From: JAXLQL01 sp046331625
GTDB lineage: Bacteria; Acidobacteriota; Terriglobia; Bryobacterales; Bryobacteraceae
Reading direction: 5' to 3'
DNA: 64,000 nucleotides
NCBI GenBank assembly: GCA_046331625.1
Contig: JAXLQL010000033.1
Coordinates: forward strand, 1-64,000
Of the stretch, positions 50,288 through 59,250 are shown one piece after another. Made by a program: the position numbers and the translations under genes. Position 1 is the first letter of the stretch; each line of letters starts with the position of its first letter. The notes beneath the pieces were generated by a model. That model did not search any database and was not told where the DNA came from. It saw only the letters and a list, made by a program, of their open reading frames with translations.

Positions 50288-52105
50288 ATGGAGACCCATA
50301 TGCCCAAGGACATCTTCGACCCCGCAGTCGCAGCCGCAATCGGCGCCGCCCGCCGTGGCGACCGCCGCGTATTTCCCTCGCCCGTGGATTGGCGCGACTC
50401 CTGGATCTACTTCCTCTTCCTCGACCGCTTCAACAACCCCGCCGCTCCGCCACGCCACACCTGGAACCACCGCTTCGGCTTCCGCCAAGGCGGCACGTTT
50501 CGCGGCGTCACCCAGCAACTCGACTACATCCGCGACCTCGGCGCCGGCGCCATCTGGATCTCGCCCGTACTGAAGAATCCCAAGCCGGATTTCGAGTTCA
50601 ACTATCACGGCTACGCCACGCAAGACTTCCTGAATCTCGACGAGCGCTTCGCCTCCGACGGCACTCGCGAAACGGCCGAGCACGAGCTACGCGAACTGGT
50701 GGACGCCGCGCATGACCGCGGACTCTTCGTCATCGCCGACATGGTGCTGAACCACTCCGCGCGCGTCTTCGACTATGTGCGCCCCAACGGCGTAGTCAGC
50801 TCTTTCGCCGACTCAGCCGTGATGAACGGACCGCTCGGCAGCGAACCCGCCATCGAGTGGATCAACGGATTCGGCTTCCCCCGCACTGACTGGACGCAGG
50901 ACTTGCCCGCGCCCGCCGCGCTCTCGCCCGATGACGCGGTCTGGCCCTCTGACCTGCAGCGCCGCGAATTCTTCCGCCGCCGCGGATCGAAGCTCACCGA
51001 CAATCCCGGCGCGAGCTTCGTCCCCGGCGACTTCGGCGAAATGCGGCAACTGGTAGCCGAATATGACGCGCGCCCCGCGAGCCAGGCAGAGCTCCGCGCC
51101 CGCTACGGAGTCACGCCCGTGCTCGCGATCCTCATCCGCGCCTATCATTACCTCATCGCCAAATACGACTTCGACGGATTCCGCATCGACACCGTGAAGT
51201 ACGTCTCGCCGGATGCCATCGAAACCTTCGGCAACTCGATGCGCGAGTTCGCCCTCAGCATCGGCAAGAAGAATTTCTTCACCTTCGGCGAGATCTATGA
51301 CGACGAGCAAACCATCGCCGCCTTCACCGGACGCAACGGCGCGGGCGACGGCTTCGGCATCGACGCCGCACTCGATTTCCCGCTCTTCTTCAAGCTCCCT
51401 GCCGTGGCCAAAGGATTCGGCGCAGTCGAGTCGCTACGCACCGTCTTCCAGGACCGCAAGAACGCCGAGCGCGACCTGCTCAGCTCGCACGGCGAAGCGG
51501 GCCGCTTCTTCGTCAGCTTCCTCGATAATCACGATCAGAACGAGCGCGTGCGCAATCCGGCCACTCCACCCGAGCAGGTGACGCTCGCACTGGCGCTCCT
51601 GTTCACGCTCCAAGGCATCCCATGCGTTTACTACGGCACCGAACAGTCGCTCAACGGAACTGAGGATGGGCTCGGCAGCCTCGAGTCCGTGCGCGAAGCG
51701 CTGTGGGGCAAATCGCCTGCCTTCGATCGCGCCAATCCCGCTTACCAGGAGATTCGCAAGCTGGCGCAACTGCGCGCCACCGAACCCGCACTCCGCTACG
51801 GCCGGCTCTACTTCCGCGAAGTCTCGGGAAACGGCGTCGACTTCGGACAGTCCTTCGGCGCCAAGGGAATCGTCGCCTACTCGCGGATCCTCGTGGATCG
51901 CGAGGTGGTCGTGGTCGCGAACACAGACCCTGCGCAGGTCTTCGAAGGCTTCGTCCTCGTTGACCGCGACCTCGGTGTACGCGACCTGACAGTCGCCTAC
52001 AGTAATCGCGGTAACACGGGACGCTCGCAGGTGCATGTCGGACAAGTGGCCGCGGTCCCGGTGCGGCTCGCCGGAAGCGAGGTCCAGGTTCTGGTACCCC
52101 AGTAG
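50288..52105 (+). CDS. GH13 alpha-amylase family enzyme
   Basis: ATG 50288 is chosen; ATG 50300 is also possible. The 605-residue protein has no signal peptide. The barrel carries FLDRFNNP, YIRDLGAGAIWISPVLKNPK, IADMVLNHSARVFDY (region I), GFRIDTVKYV with nucleophile D301, FTFGEIYDDEQ with acid/base E335, and SFLDNHDQNERVR with D416. All three catalytic residues of the family are present. Acts on alpha-glucans in the cytoplasm. The C-terminal beta domain ends VRLAGSEVQVLVPQ. Confidence 0.9.
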   Translation: METHMPKDIFDPAVAAAIGAARRGDRRVFPSPVDWRDSWIYFLFLDRFNNPAAPPRHTWNHRFGFRQGGTFRGVTQQLDYIRDLGAGAIWISPVLKNPKPDFEFNYHGYATQDFLNLDERFASDGTRETAEHELRELVDAAHDRGLFVIADMVLNHSARVFDYVRPNGVVSSFADSAVMNGPLGSEPAIEWINGFGFPRTDWTQDLPAPAALSPDDAVWPSDLQRREFFRRRGSKLTDNPGASFVPGDFGEMRQLVAEYDARPASQAELRARYGVTPVLAILIRAYHYLIAKYDFDGFRIDTVKYVSPDAIETFGNSMREFALSIGKKNFFTFGEIYDDEQTIAAFTGRNGAGDGFGIDAALDFPLFFKLPAVAKGFGAVESLRTVFQDRKNAERDLLSSHGEAGRFFVSFLDNHDQNERVRNPATPPEQVTLALALLFTLQGIPCVYYGTEQSLNGTEDGLGSLESVREALWGKSPAFDRANPAYQEIRKLAQLRATEPALRYGRLYFREVSGNGVDFGQSFGAKGIVAYSRILVDREVVVVANTDPAQVFEGFVLVDRDLGVRDLTVAYSNRGNTGRSQVHVGQVAAVPVRLAGSEVQVLVPQ

Positions 52106-52167
52106 CCCGCCCGGCAACCCCCGCAACCCAACTCGACCGTGGGTTATACTGATGCCCTGGATCCAAT

Positions 52168-52752
52168 ATGGTAGAGTCCCGGTCGGAGGAAGCAAGCCGG
52201 CTACTCGAAAAATTGAACCACGGGGACGCCGAGGTGCGGTCGCAGTTCGTCCGTCTCGTCTATGACGAGCTCCATGGGCTTGCCGAAGACTGTCTGCGCC
52301 GCAACCCGGACCAGATGAGCATCCAACCCACCGAACTGGTCAACGAAGCCTACCTGAAGCTCATCGGCGCGCGCCAGCGCGATTTCCAGAGCCGGGGCCA
52401 CTTCCTCGGCGTAGCCGCCCACGCCATGCGCTGCATCATCGTCGACCGCATTCGCGCCAAGAAGGCTGCGCGCCGCGGAGGCCAGCAGTTCCGCGTGGAT
52501 CTCGAAGAACCGATGCTCGTCTGCGATGACCGCCGCGACGAGGCGCTGGCTCTCGATGAAGCGCTCCACAAGCTCGAGGCGCTCGATGCCGAACAAGCCC
52601 AAATCGTGGAGTTGCGATACTTCGGCGGGCTCACCTTGGAAGAGATCGTCACCGTAACGCAAAAGCCCCTGCGCACGGTGGAGCGCGAGCTCCAACACGC
52701 GCGGCGGTGGCTCTATCTGGAGATGACACGTGCCAGCGAGTCCGGCGCCTGA
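52168..52752 (+). CDS. ECF RNA polymerase sigma factor (acidobacterial type)
   Basis: The protein has 194 residues. Region 2: SQFVRLVYDELHGLAEDCLR, QPTELVNEAYLKLIGARQRD, FLGVAAHAMRCIIVDRIRAK. Region 4: LDAEQAQIVELRYFGGLTLE, EIVTVTQKPLRTVERELQHA, a complete helix-turn-helix. Its gene overlaps the kinase gene by 23 bases, the standard arrangement of sigma/kinase pairs in this group, so the kinase probably controls or is controlled by it. Confidence 0.9.
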   Translation: MVESRSEEASRLLEKLNHGDAEVRSQFVRLVYDELHGLAEDCLRRNPDQMSIQPTELVNEAYLKLIGARQRDFQSRGHFLGVAAHAMRCIIVDRIRAKKAARRGGQQFRVDLEEPMLVCDDRRDEALALDEALHKLEALDAEQAQIVELRYFGGLTLEEIVTVTQKPLRTVERELQHARRWLYLEMTRASESGA

Positions 52753-55663
52753 GCGCTGGCGGAGGGCGAAGGAGATCTTCCTCGAAGCCAACGAGCTCGA
52801 GCCATCCACCCGCAAGGACTTCGTCAACCGCGAATGCGCCGGAGACCCGGAACTGCGCGCCGAGGTCCTGCGGCTGCTCGACGTCACCGTGTCGCGCGCG
52901 TTTCTCGCCGAACCCATCGTGACCCGTCCAGTCTCGCCGGCGGCGCCCGGGCCAGGGTCCATGCTGGGCCACTTTCGCATCGAAGGCCCGATCGGCAGAG
53001 GCGGCGGCGGCACTGTGTATCGAGCCACTGACACGCAATTGCACCGCACAGTGGCAATCAAGGTTGTCAGCGCCGACACAGTCAGCGGCGTGGGCCGCCA
53101 GCGATTCTCACGCGAGGCTGAAGCCGCCTCTGCGCTGAACCACCCAGGCATCGCCACGGTCTACCAAACCGGCAACCAAGCCGGGTGCGACTACATCGTG
53201 ATGGAGTACATCGAGGGCTCCACGCTTCACGCCGCTCTGCAGGCCAAGCGCCTTCCCTTGCCCGAAGTCTTGCGGATCGCCATCGAAACCGCCGACGCGC
53301 TCGCGGCGGCGCATGACGCAGGCATCGTGCATCGCGACCTCAAACCGGGCAACATCATGATCACCACGCGTGGCCATGTGAAAGTACTCGACTTCGGGTT
53401 GGCGAAGATTCTTCCCGAGAAGGTACCCGGCGGAGCGGAAACAGCCGGTACGGACGAGCCCTTGACGAAACTGGGTGTGTTGCTCGGCACGTTCGCGTTC
53501 ATGTCGCCCGAGCAGGCCGAAGGCAAATCAGTGGATGCGCGCAGTGACATCTTCTCGTTCGGGTGTGTCCTGTATCAGATGGTGACCCAGCAGCGCGCGT
53601 TCGAGGCCGCGTCGGAAATGCGTGTTCTCGCAGCCGTCCTGAACCAGGAGCCGAGGCCCGTACGCGAACTGGCCCCGGATCTGCCGCCCAGCATGGTCCG
53701 CATCATCGAAGGCTGCCTCGCCAAAGACGTCCGCAACCGCTGGCAGAGCATTGCCGACGTGAAGATGCTTCTCGAGGGGATCCTCGAGGGCCCCGGCCCG
53801 GCGGTTGCCGACACGCCCGTGCGCTCGCGGTGGTTCGGCGCCCCGCTGGCCGTGGGAGCGCTCTGCGGAGCTCTGCTCGCCGGCGCAGGCGTGTGGAGAT
53901 GGGCCGCCAGCCGCGACATTCCGCAGCGCGAACCGGTGGTGACGATGCTGACCGCGGACACGGGACTGTCGATGAGCCCTGCGCTCTCGAGAGACGGCAC
54001 GATGCTCGCCTATGCATCGGATCGCGCCGGTGGTGGAAACCTCGATCTGTGGGTCCAGCAGATCGGAGGCCGCGCGCCGATCCGCCTCACCACTTGGGAC
54101 AGCGACGAGAGTGACCCCGACATTTCGCCTGACGGCACCCACATCGCGTTTCGCTCGGAGAAGGACGGCGGCGGGGTCTGGGTTACCGGAACATTCGGAG
54201 GCGAACCTGTTTTGGTTGCGCCGGGCGGGCGCAATCCGCACTTTTCGCCCGATGGCAAGTCGATCGCCTTTTGGACCGGACGCGAGGGCGGCGAGCAATC
54301 GGCGGGATCGGCGCAAGCATGGGTAATTGCTGCCGGAGGCGGCCAGGCGAGAAGACTCCTGCCGGATTTCGCGGCTTCGCTTCGTCCGATCTGGTCCCCG
54401 AGCGGCGACTCACTGCTCTTGGTGGCCCGAAAGGATCCGAATGCCTCCATCCATGGAGCTCTCGACTGGTGGATCGCGCCCCTGGCCGGAGGCGAACCAA
54501 GGCCAACAGGAGCCATTCGCGCCGTCACGGCAGCGAAGGTGGGGCTCGCCTCTGGATTGAACACACATGTGCCCCTGCAATGGCTGACGGATCCGGAACG
54601 GGTGTTAGTGGCGGGTAGGATGGGAGACGCGACCAACATCTGGGAGCTGAGTTTCCCGGGAGGGCGCGTGTCGAGCCCTCCGCGGCGGACCACGCGCGGT
54701 ACTGGCTTCGAGAGCCAATCCGCTTTCGCCGAGGCGAAGACAGGCACGCGGATGGCCTATGCGAGCCACGCATTGAACTTCGACATCTGGAGCCTGCCGG
54801 TGGATGCCGAGATGGGCATCGCCAAGGGCAGTGCGAAGCGCCTGACCATGGACGCGTCGACGGAATGGTGGCCGTCGATCGCGTGGGACGGCAGCCGTGC
54901 GGCATACGTGAGCCTGCACTCCCGAGTCTGGTCTCTGCGAATTCGCGATCTTGCCAGCGGCGTCGAATCCAACCTGCTCACGAGTGACACGATTCTGTTC
55001 CGGCCACGGATCTCCGGTGACGGCCGCAATGTGGTTTACGCAGTCGATGACGCGATCTTGCGGATTCCCGCCGCCGGAGGCAAGGTGGAGACACTGTGCG
55101 AAAAATGCGGCACACCGACCGACGCCGGCCGCGACGGCATGCGCGTTCTGGTGGAACCTGTCAAGAGTCCGGAAACGGTAAGCGTGCTCGAACCAGGTCA
55201 GCAGAAACCCGTGACTCTCGTGCCCGCCAAAGGGCGGCTCTTCCAGGGACGGCTCTCACCGGATGGGCAATGGGTCGCATTCCAGATGGCAGCCGCGGGA
55301 TCTGACAACTTGCGGATATTCGTGGCGCCGGCCAACAAAGGAAAAGCACCGGAGGAAAGCTGGGTGGCCATCACGGACGGCAAGTCCATCGACCGCGAAC
55401 CCGCCTGGTCTCCACGTGGAGGAGCAATTTACTTTCTCTCCGAGCGGGACGGTTTCCGGTGCATCTGGGTGCAGCGGCTGGCGGCCGACAAAACACCCGT
55501 GGGTGAACCCGTAGCCGTGGAACACTTCCACACGGCGCGGCGGTCGCTGCGCCGCATCGGAAGCCGCACCGAAGCGATCGGCTTGTCGGTGGGTGGCCAG
55601 AGCGCCGTGTTTTCTTTAGGCGAATTGACTGGCAACCTTTGGCTAAGGGAGACTCTACGGTGA
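52730..55663 (+). CDS. Pkn-type Ser/Thr protein kinase with PD40/TolB-type propeller
   Basis: The protein has 977 residues. Kinase domain (residues ~80-350): RIEGPIGRGGGGTVYRATD (Gly-rich loop), catalytic K111 in VAIKVVS, HRDLKPGN with D203, VLDFGLAK with D221, GTFAFMSPEQAEG. A single transmembrane helix follows (~372-392, APLAVGALCGALLAGAGVWR). The extracellular or periplasmic part is a six-to-eight-blade propeller of PD40 repeats, e.g. SPALSRDGTMLAYASDRAGG, DPDISPDGTHIAFRSEKDGG, HFSPDGKSIAFWTGREGG and EPAWSPRGGAIYFLSERDGF. It senses an outer signal and phosphorylates cytoplasmic targets. The gene starts inside the sigma gene. Confidence 0.95.
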   Translation: MPASPAPERWRRAKEIFLEANELEPSTRKDFVNRECAGDPELRAEVLRLLDVTVSRAFLAEPIVTRPVSPAAPGPGSMLGHFRIEGPIGRGGGGTVYRATDTQLHRTVAIKVVSADTVSGVGRQRFSREAEAASALNHPGIATVYQTGNQAGCDYIVMEYIEGSTLHAALQAKRLPLPEVLRIAIETADALAAAHDAGIVHRDLKPGNIMITTRGHVKVLDFGLAKILPEKVPGGAETAGTDEPLTKLGVLLGTFAFMSPEQAEGKSVDARSDIFSFGCVLYQMVTQQRAFEAASEMRVLAAVLNQEPRPVRELAPDLPPSMVRIIEGCLAKDVRNRWQSIADVKMLLEGILEGPGPAVADTPVRSRWFGAPLAVGALCGALLAGAGVWRWAASRDIPQREPVVTMLTADTGLSMSPALSRDGTMLAYASDRAGGGNLDLWVQQIGGRAPIRLTTWDSDESDPDISPDGTHIAFRSEKDGGGVWVTGTFGGEPVLVAPGGRNPHFSPDGKSIAFWTGREGGEQSAGSAQAWVIAAGGGQARRLLPDFAASLRPIWSPSGDSLLLVARKDPNASIHGALDWWIAPLAGGEPRPTGAIRAVTAAKVGLASGLNTHVPLQWLTDPERVLVAGRMGDATNIWELSFPGGRVSSPPRRTTRGTGFESQSAFAEAKTGTRMAYASHALNFDIWSLPVDAEMGIAKGSAKRLTMDASTEWWPSIAWDGSRAAYVSLHSRVWSLRIRDLASGVESNLLTSDTILFRPRISGDGRNVVYAVDDAILRIPAAGGKVETLCEKCGTPTDAGRDGMRVLVEPVKSPETVSVLEPGQQKPVTLVPAKGRLFQGRLSPDGQWVAFQMAAAGSDNLRIFVAPANKGKAPEESWVAITDGKSIDREPAWSPRGGAIYFLSERDGFRCIWVQRLAADKTPVGEPVAVEHFHTARRSLRRIGSRTEAIGLSVGGQSAVFSLGELTGNLWLRETLR

Positions 55664-56532
55664 TGCCACGGATCAGCGCGGTCATGATTTCGCGCAACGA
55701 AGGACGCGACCTGCGCCTCACGCTCGAAAACCTCCAAGACACCTTGCCGGCGAATACGGAATTCCTGGTGGTGGATGACGGCTCCACCGACGGTTCGGCC
55801 GAGTTTCTTTCGAGAAAACGGTCCGGGCCGCGATTGTTTCGGGGGAAGAATCTCGGAGTAGCGGGTGCCCGAAACTTGGGAGCGGCGCACGCCCGCGGTG
55901 ACGTGATCTTGTTTGCCGACGCCCATATCCGAGTCACGGGACACTGGTGGCAGCCAATGGTAGCGGCCCTCGAGCAGAGGGACGCTGGCGCCGTGTCGCC
56001 AGCGATCACCGATATGCGGGACGCCGAGTGCCTCGGCTATGGGCTGACGCTGCCCAAGCCGGACATGCACGCAAAATGGCTTCCCCGCCGCAACGGCAAG
56101 CCGCGAGTCGTGCCGGTGCTGCCAGGAGCCTGCATGGCGATCCGGCGGCGCGTCTTCCAGATCTCCGGCGGGTACGATGACGCACTGCTGGCGAGCGGCT
56201 GCGTGGACAACGAATTCTGCCTGAGGCTGTTCCGCATGGGCTACGAGCAATGGGTGCTCCCGCAGATTGAGGCGGCGCATAAGTTTCGCAGGCGAGTCCC
56301 TTACGAGTTGAAGTGGCCCACGGTTCTACACAATCGCCTTCGCACCGCGATGGTCCACTTCAACCCGGTAAGGCTTTCGGCCGTCACCTACGCCTTGTCG
56401 GAGTGGAAGGGTTTCGGCGAAGCGTTGATGCTGGTGGCCGAGAGCGGTCTGGCCGAGCGCAGGCGGCAATTGGAGGCGAAAAGACTTCGCCCCGACCACT
56501 TGTTTTTCGAAAGGTTCCGAATAGCCTGGTAG
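55663..56532 (+). CDS. GT2-family glycosyltransferase
   Basis: ATG 55663 overlaps the kinase stop (TGATG), with GGGAG about 11 bases upstream; longer starts are antisense-like. The 289-residue product has ISAVMISRNEGRDLRLTLEN, EFLVVDDGSTDGSAEFL, GVAGARNLGAAHARGDVILF, ADAHIRVTGHWWQPM (D-A-H in place of D-x-D), LPGACMAIRRRVFQISGGYD and CVDNEFCLRLFRMGYEQW. This is the polypeptide-GalNAc-transferase-like branch of GT2. Part of the sigma/kinase operon. Confidence 0.85.
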   Translation: MPRISAVMISRNEGRDLRLTLENLQDTLPANTEFLVVDDGSTDGSAEFLSRKRSGPRLFRGKNLGVAGARNLGAAHARGDVILFADAHIRVTGHWWQPMVAALEQRDAGAVSPAITDMRDAECLGYGLTLPKPDMHAKWLPRRNGKPRVVPVLPGACMAIRRRVFQISGGYDDALLASGCVDNEFCLRLFRMGYEQWVLPQIEAAHKFRRRVPYELKWPTVLHNRLRTAMVHFNPVRLSAVTYALSEWKGFGEALMLVAESGLAERRRQLEAKRLRPDHLFFERFRIAW

Positions 56533-56793
56533 CTACCGGGCAAGACACGCCAGGAAGACCCTGTCCTCGCCACCGCCTACGATCGAGCCATCGAGGCCAG
56601 GGAAAGGAGAAGGGCAGTAAGTAGTCACCAGAGGGGAAGTCCTCTGGCGGCCACCCGCCGGGCGTCCCGCCAACGCCAACGCCGCGGGCGAGAAGCCGTC
56701 CGCAAGGAAGAACTCCATTTATGTCTTGCCTTTTGAGAAGGCTCGAATAGAATGGTAGGTACCTGAATCCTCAGGCGCAAAGGAGAATCAAAA
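56533..56793. other. Intergenic region ahead of the microprotein gene
   Basis: No gene is recognised. The end carries the strong ribosome binding site AAAGGAG for the small gene at 56794. Confidence 0.4.
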
Positions 56794-56910
56794 ATGGCTA
56801 CCACGAAGAAAAAGCCCGCGAAGGCGAAGCGAATCGGAGGCGGCAGCGGTAGGAAACCGATCAATTCGGAAAAAACCACACCCGAGCCAAGGAAGAGCAA
56901 GAAGAAGTAA
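56794..56910 (+). CDS. 38-residue Lys-rich microprotein
   Basis: ATG 56794 is preceded by AAAGGAGAATCAAAA, an excellent ribosome binding site. The product begins MATTKKKPAKAKRIGGGSGR and ends TTPEPRKSKKK; 13 of 38 residues are basic. It resembles short nucleic-acid-binding or histone-tail-like peptides. It stops 2 bases before the next gene, so both are translated together. That gene's product also ends in a Lys/Arg-rich tail (ARKTKSKKPR). Too short for most gene finders, yet the signals are strong. Confidence 0.6.
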   Translation: MATTKKKPAKAKRIGGGSGRKPINSEKTTPEPRKSKKK

Positions 56911-56912
56911 CG

Positions 56913-59123
56913 ATGGTTTCGACTGACCGCTGCAGCCACTTCGCGAGGCGGGCGGCCAAGATGCCCTGGGCGCCGGGCGATGTCACGCATAGGCAGCTTC
57001 TGAGTTGGCAGTCGCTCGGCCCTTTCAATTTTGGCGGCCGATCGACCTCGATCGCGGTAGATCCGCGCGACCATCGCCGGGTCTACGCCGGCGCCGCAGC
57101 AGGTGGGGTTTGGCGCAGTGACAATGGCGGCAAAACTTGGCGTAGCGCTTGGCCAAACCACCAGTGTCAGAACATAGGTTCTCTGGCAGTTGATCCGAAA
57201 CACCCCGGGATTGTCTATTGCGGCACGGGCGAATCGAACATGTCGCTCGACAGCTATCCGGGAAACGGACTGTACCGCTCGACCGACGGCGGCGCCTCGT
57301 GGACCAGGCTGATGACACGATTCCCACACGGTGTCCCGACCCGAATCAGCTCGATTGCCGTCGATCCCTTCGATTCAGACTTGGTCTGCATTGGCTCGGT
57401 GGCGCACTCTGACGAGGAACCCGTCTCGCTACGGTTTTGCCGCGTCGACCAGGACCGACTGGTGTTCGCTCGGGATATGGTGGCGGTGCCGAACTACAAC
57501 GTTCACAGCGTCGTGTTCCACCCTGGTCGCAAAGGAATGCTCTTCGCCGCTGTCGACGCGAGGGGCGCCGCGAATGGAATCTGGCGCTCGACAAATAGAG
57601 GGCAGGGTAACTGGGAACACTTGACCAGCGGGCTTCCTTCCTCCGAGATGTTCGGACGAACCAGCCTCGCCATCTCGCCTTCCGACCCCGACGTCATTTG
57701 GGCTTACGCGGCTGACCGCCGCGACCGCGTGCTCGGTGTGTTCGTGAGCCGGAACGCTGGGAAAGACTGGATGTCTGCCGGCGGCCGCCACTTCGGGCAT
57801 GAGAAGAATGGGAGCTACAACAACTGCATCGTCGTGCATCCCGACATCCCCGGATTCGTAGTTTGCGGAGGGGTCAACCTTCATCTCACCGATAATTGGG
57901 GCAGCGACTGGCAGCAGATCACCGAGTGGGACCGGCAGCGGGGAAACGCGCGGTACGCGCACGCCGACCACCACGCCCTCGCCATGCCCAAGGGAAATTG
58001 CATCTACGATTGCAATGACGGCGGGCTCGACTACTGCGACGACGTGAGGCCCCACACGGAGGCGAGGTGGGAGAATCGCAGCTCGGGATTGGTCACGACG
58101 ATGTTCTACGACGTGGACGTGGCCCCTTCCGAAGGGCGTGTCTTCGGCGGTGGCGCCCAAGACAATGGAACCCTGGTGCATAACTTCGACGCGCCGGTGG
58201 GCGAGTTCGTGCAGGGGATCGGCGGTGACGGGGGTTGGATCCTGTTCGATCCGTTCGATCCGAACCATATCTTCGGATCGTTCCAACACATGAACATCAG
58301 GCGCCACACCGCGGACGGCGGATGGTCCACGGTGACGCCTTCGGACGCAACCGACGACGAGAGGCATGCGGTATGGCTCTCTGTGATGGCGATGGATTGC
58401 CACGAAGACAGCGAAGATCCGCGGATGGTGTTCGCCGGCTCGACGCGAGTCTGGAAGACGGTAGATGACGGCGAGAGTTGGAGCGCGGTGTCGGACCATC
58501 TCGACGGAAGCGCAATCACGGCGCTCGACGTCGCTTCGAAGAATCCGCTGATGGTTTACGCCGCCACGGAAGAAGGCGGCGTCTTCCGGAGCACGGACGC
58601 TGGAAATTCGTGGTCAGAGAATCTGGCCGGTCCCGAATTGCCGCGGCGCGTGATCACGGGCATCCAGGCCCATCCGGACGACGAGTCGCATGTGCTGCTG
58701 ACGTTCGCAGCCGTTCCCGATCATGCGCCCTGGGGCGCGCCCGATGCCAAGGACGAGTTCGTCTTCGAGAAATACGCTCACGTGTACGCGTCTCTCGATG
58801 GCGGCTTGACGTGGACCAGTGCCGATCCGAAACAGCAGTGTCCGGACGTTCCGCATCACGGTCTCGCGTTTGAAACAAGACCACCGTATCGTGTTTTCGT
58901 TGCGAACGACGCCGGCGTTTGGGCCGGTTCGTGGGACGAGACACTGAAAAACTACCACTGGGAGAATTTCACCGGCAATCTTCCACGGCAGATGGTCACT
59001 GACGTGGTCTACCATGCCGGAACGCATTCGCTCACGGCTTCCACCTACGGCCGCGGCATCTGGCGGCTCCAGTTGCCGAAGCTCCCGCGCGCGAGAAAGA
59101 CCAAGTCGAAAAAGCCCAGGTAA
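56913..59123 (+). CDS. Sortilin/Vps10-like (BNR-repeat) beta-propeller protein
   Basis: The protein has 736 residues and no signal peptide, though close relatives are exported. BNR/Asp-box repeats are visible: TSIAVDPRDHRRVYAGAAAG, GVWRSDNGGKTWRSAW, NGLYRSTDGGASWTRL, GVFVSRNAGKDWMSAGGRHF, GGVFRSTDAGNSWSENLAGP and HVYASLDGGLTWTSAD. The C-terminal blade ends HSLTASTYGRGIWRLQLPKL, followed by the basic tail RARKTKSKKPR. No catalytic site of sialidases is evident. It is coupled to the Lys-rich microprotein gene upstream. Confidence 0.85.
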   Translation: MVSTDRCSHFARRAAKMPWAPGDVTHRQLLSWQSLGPFNFGGRSTSIAVDPRDHRRVYAGAAAGGVWRSDNGGKTWRSAWPNHQCQNIGSLAVDPKHPGIVYCGTGESNMSLDSYPGNGLYRSTDGGASWTRLMTRFPHGVPTRISSIAVDPFDSDLVCIGSVAHSDEEPVSLRFCRVDQDRLVFARDMVAVPNYNVHSVVFHPGRKGMLFAAVDARGAANGIWRSTNRGQGNWEHLTSGLPSSEMFGRTSLAISPSDPDVIWAYAADRRDRVLGVFVSRNAGKDWMSAGGRHFGHEKNGSYNNCIVVHPDIPGFVVCGGVNLHLTDNWGSDWQQITEWDRQRGNARYAHADHHALAMPKGNCIYDCNDGGLDYCDDVRPHTEARWENRSSGLVTTMFYDVDVAPSEGRVFGGGAQDNGTLVHNFDAPVGEFVQGIGGDGGWILFDPFDPNHIFGSFQHMNIRRHTADGGWSTVTPSDATDDERHAVWLSVMAMDCHEDSEDPRMVFAGSTRVWKTVDDGESWSAVSDHLDGSAITALDVASKNPLMVYAATEEGGVFRSTDAGNSWSENLAGPELPRRVITGIQAHPDDESHVLLTFAAVPDHAPWGAPDAKDEFVFEKYAHVYASLDGGLTWTSADPKQQCPDVPHHGLAFETRPPYRVFVANDAGVWAGSWDETLKNYHWENFTGNLPRQMVTDVVYHAGTHSLTASTYGRGIWRLQLPKLPRARKTKSKKPR

Positions 59124-59250
59124 GGCCGGGCGTTTCTTCGCCGGCCACGAGATTTCAGCCCGCCTGTGGGGCCGGCTTCAGTCAAGTTAGCCTGCGCGGG
59201 ACTTCCGGCGCTTGGATCGGCGCCCGCCGTACGCACTTCAAGCTCCACCT
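59124..59250 (+). repeat. Fragment of the dispersed repeat
   Basis: TGTGGGGCCGGCTTCAGTCA (59166), TGCGCGGGACTTCC, then GGCGCTTGGATCGGCGCCCG and CCGTACGCACTTCAAGCT. The hairpins are partly deleted. The right part matches the variant at 32.5 kb. No gene is present. Confidence 0.6.

Noticed and set aside
57429..58499. 356-codon minus-strand frame
   Set aside because: It is antisense to the BNR propeller, with biased composition (Arg, His, Val) and no recognisable start or domain.
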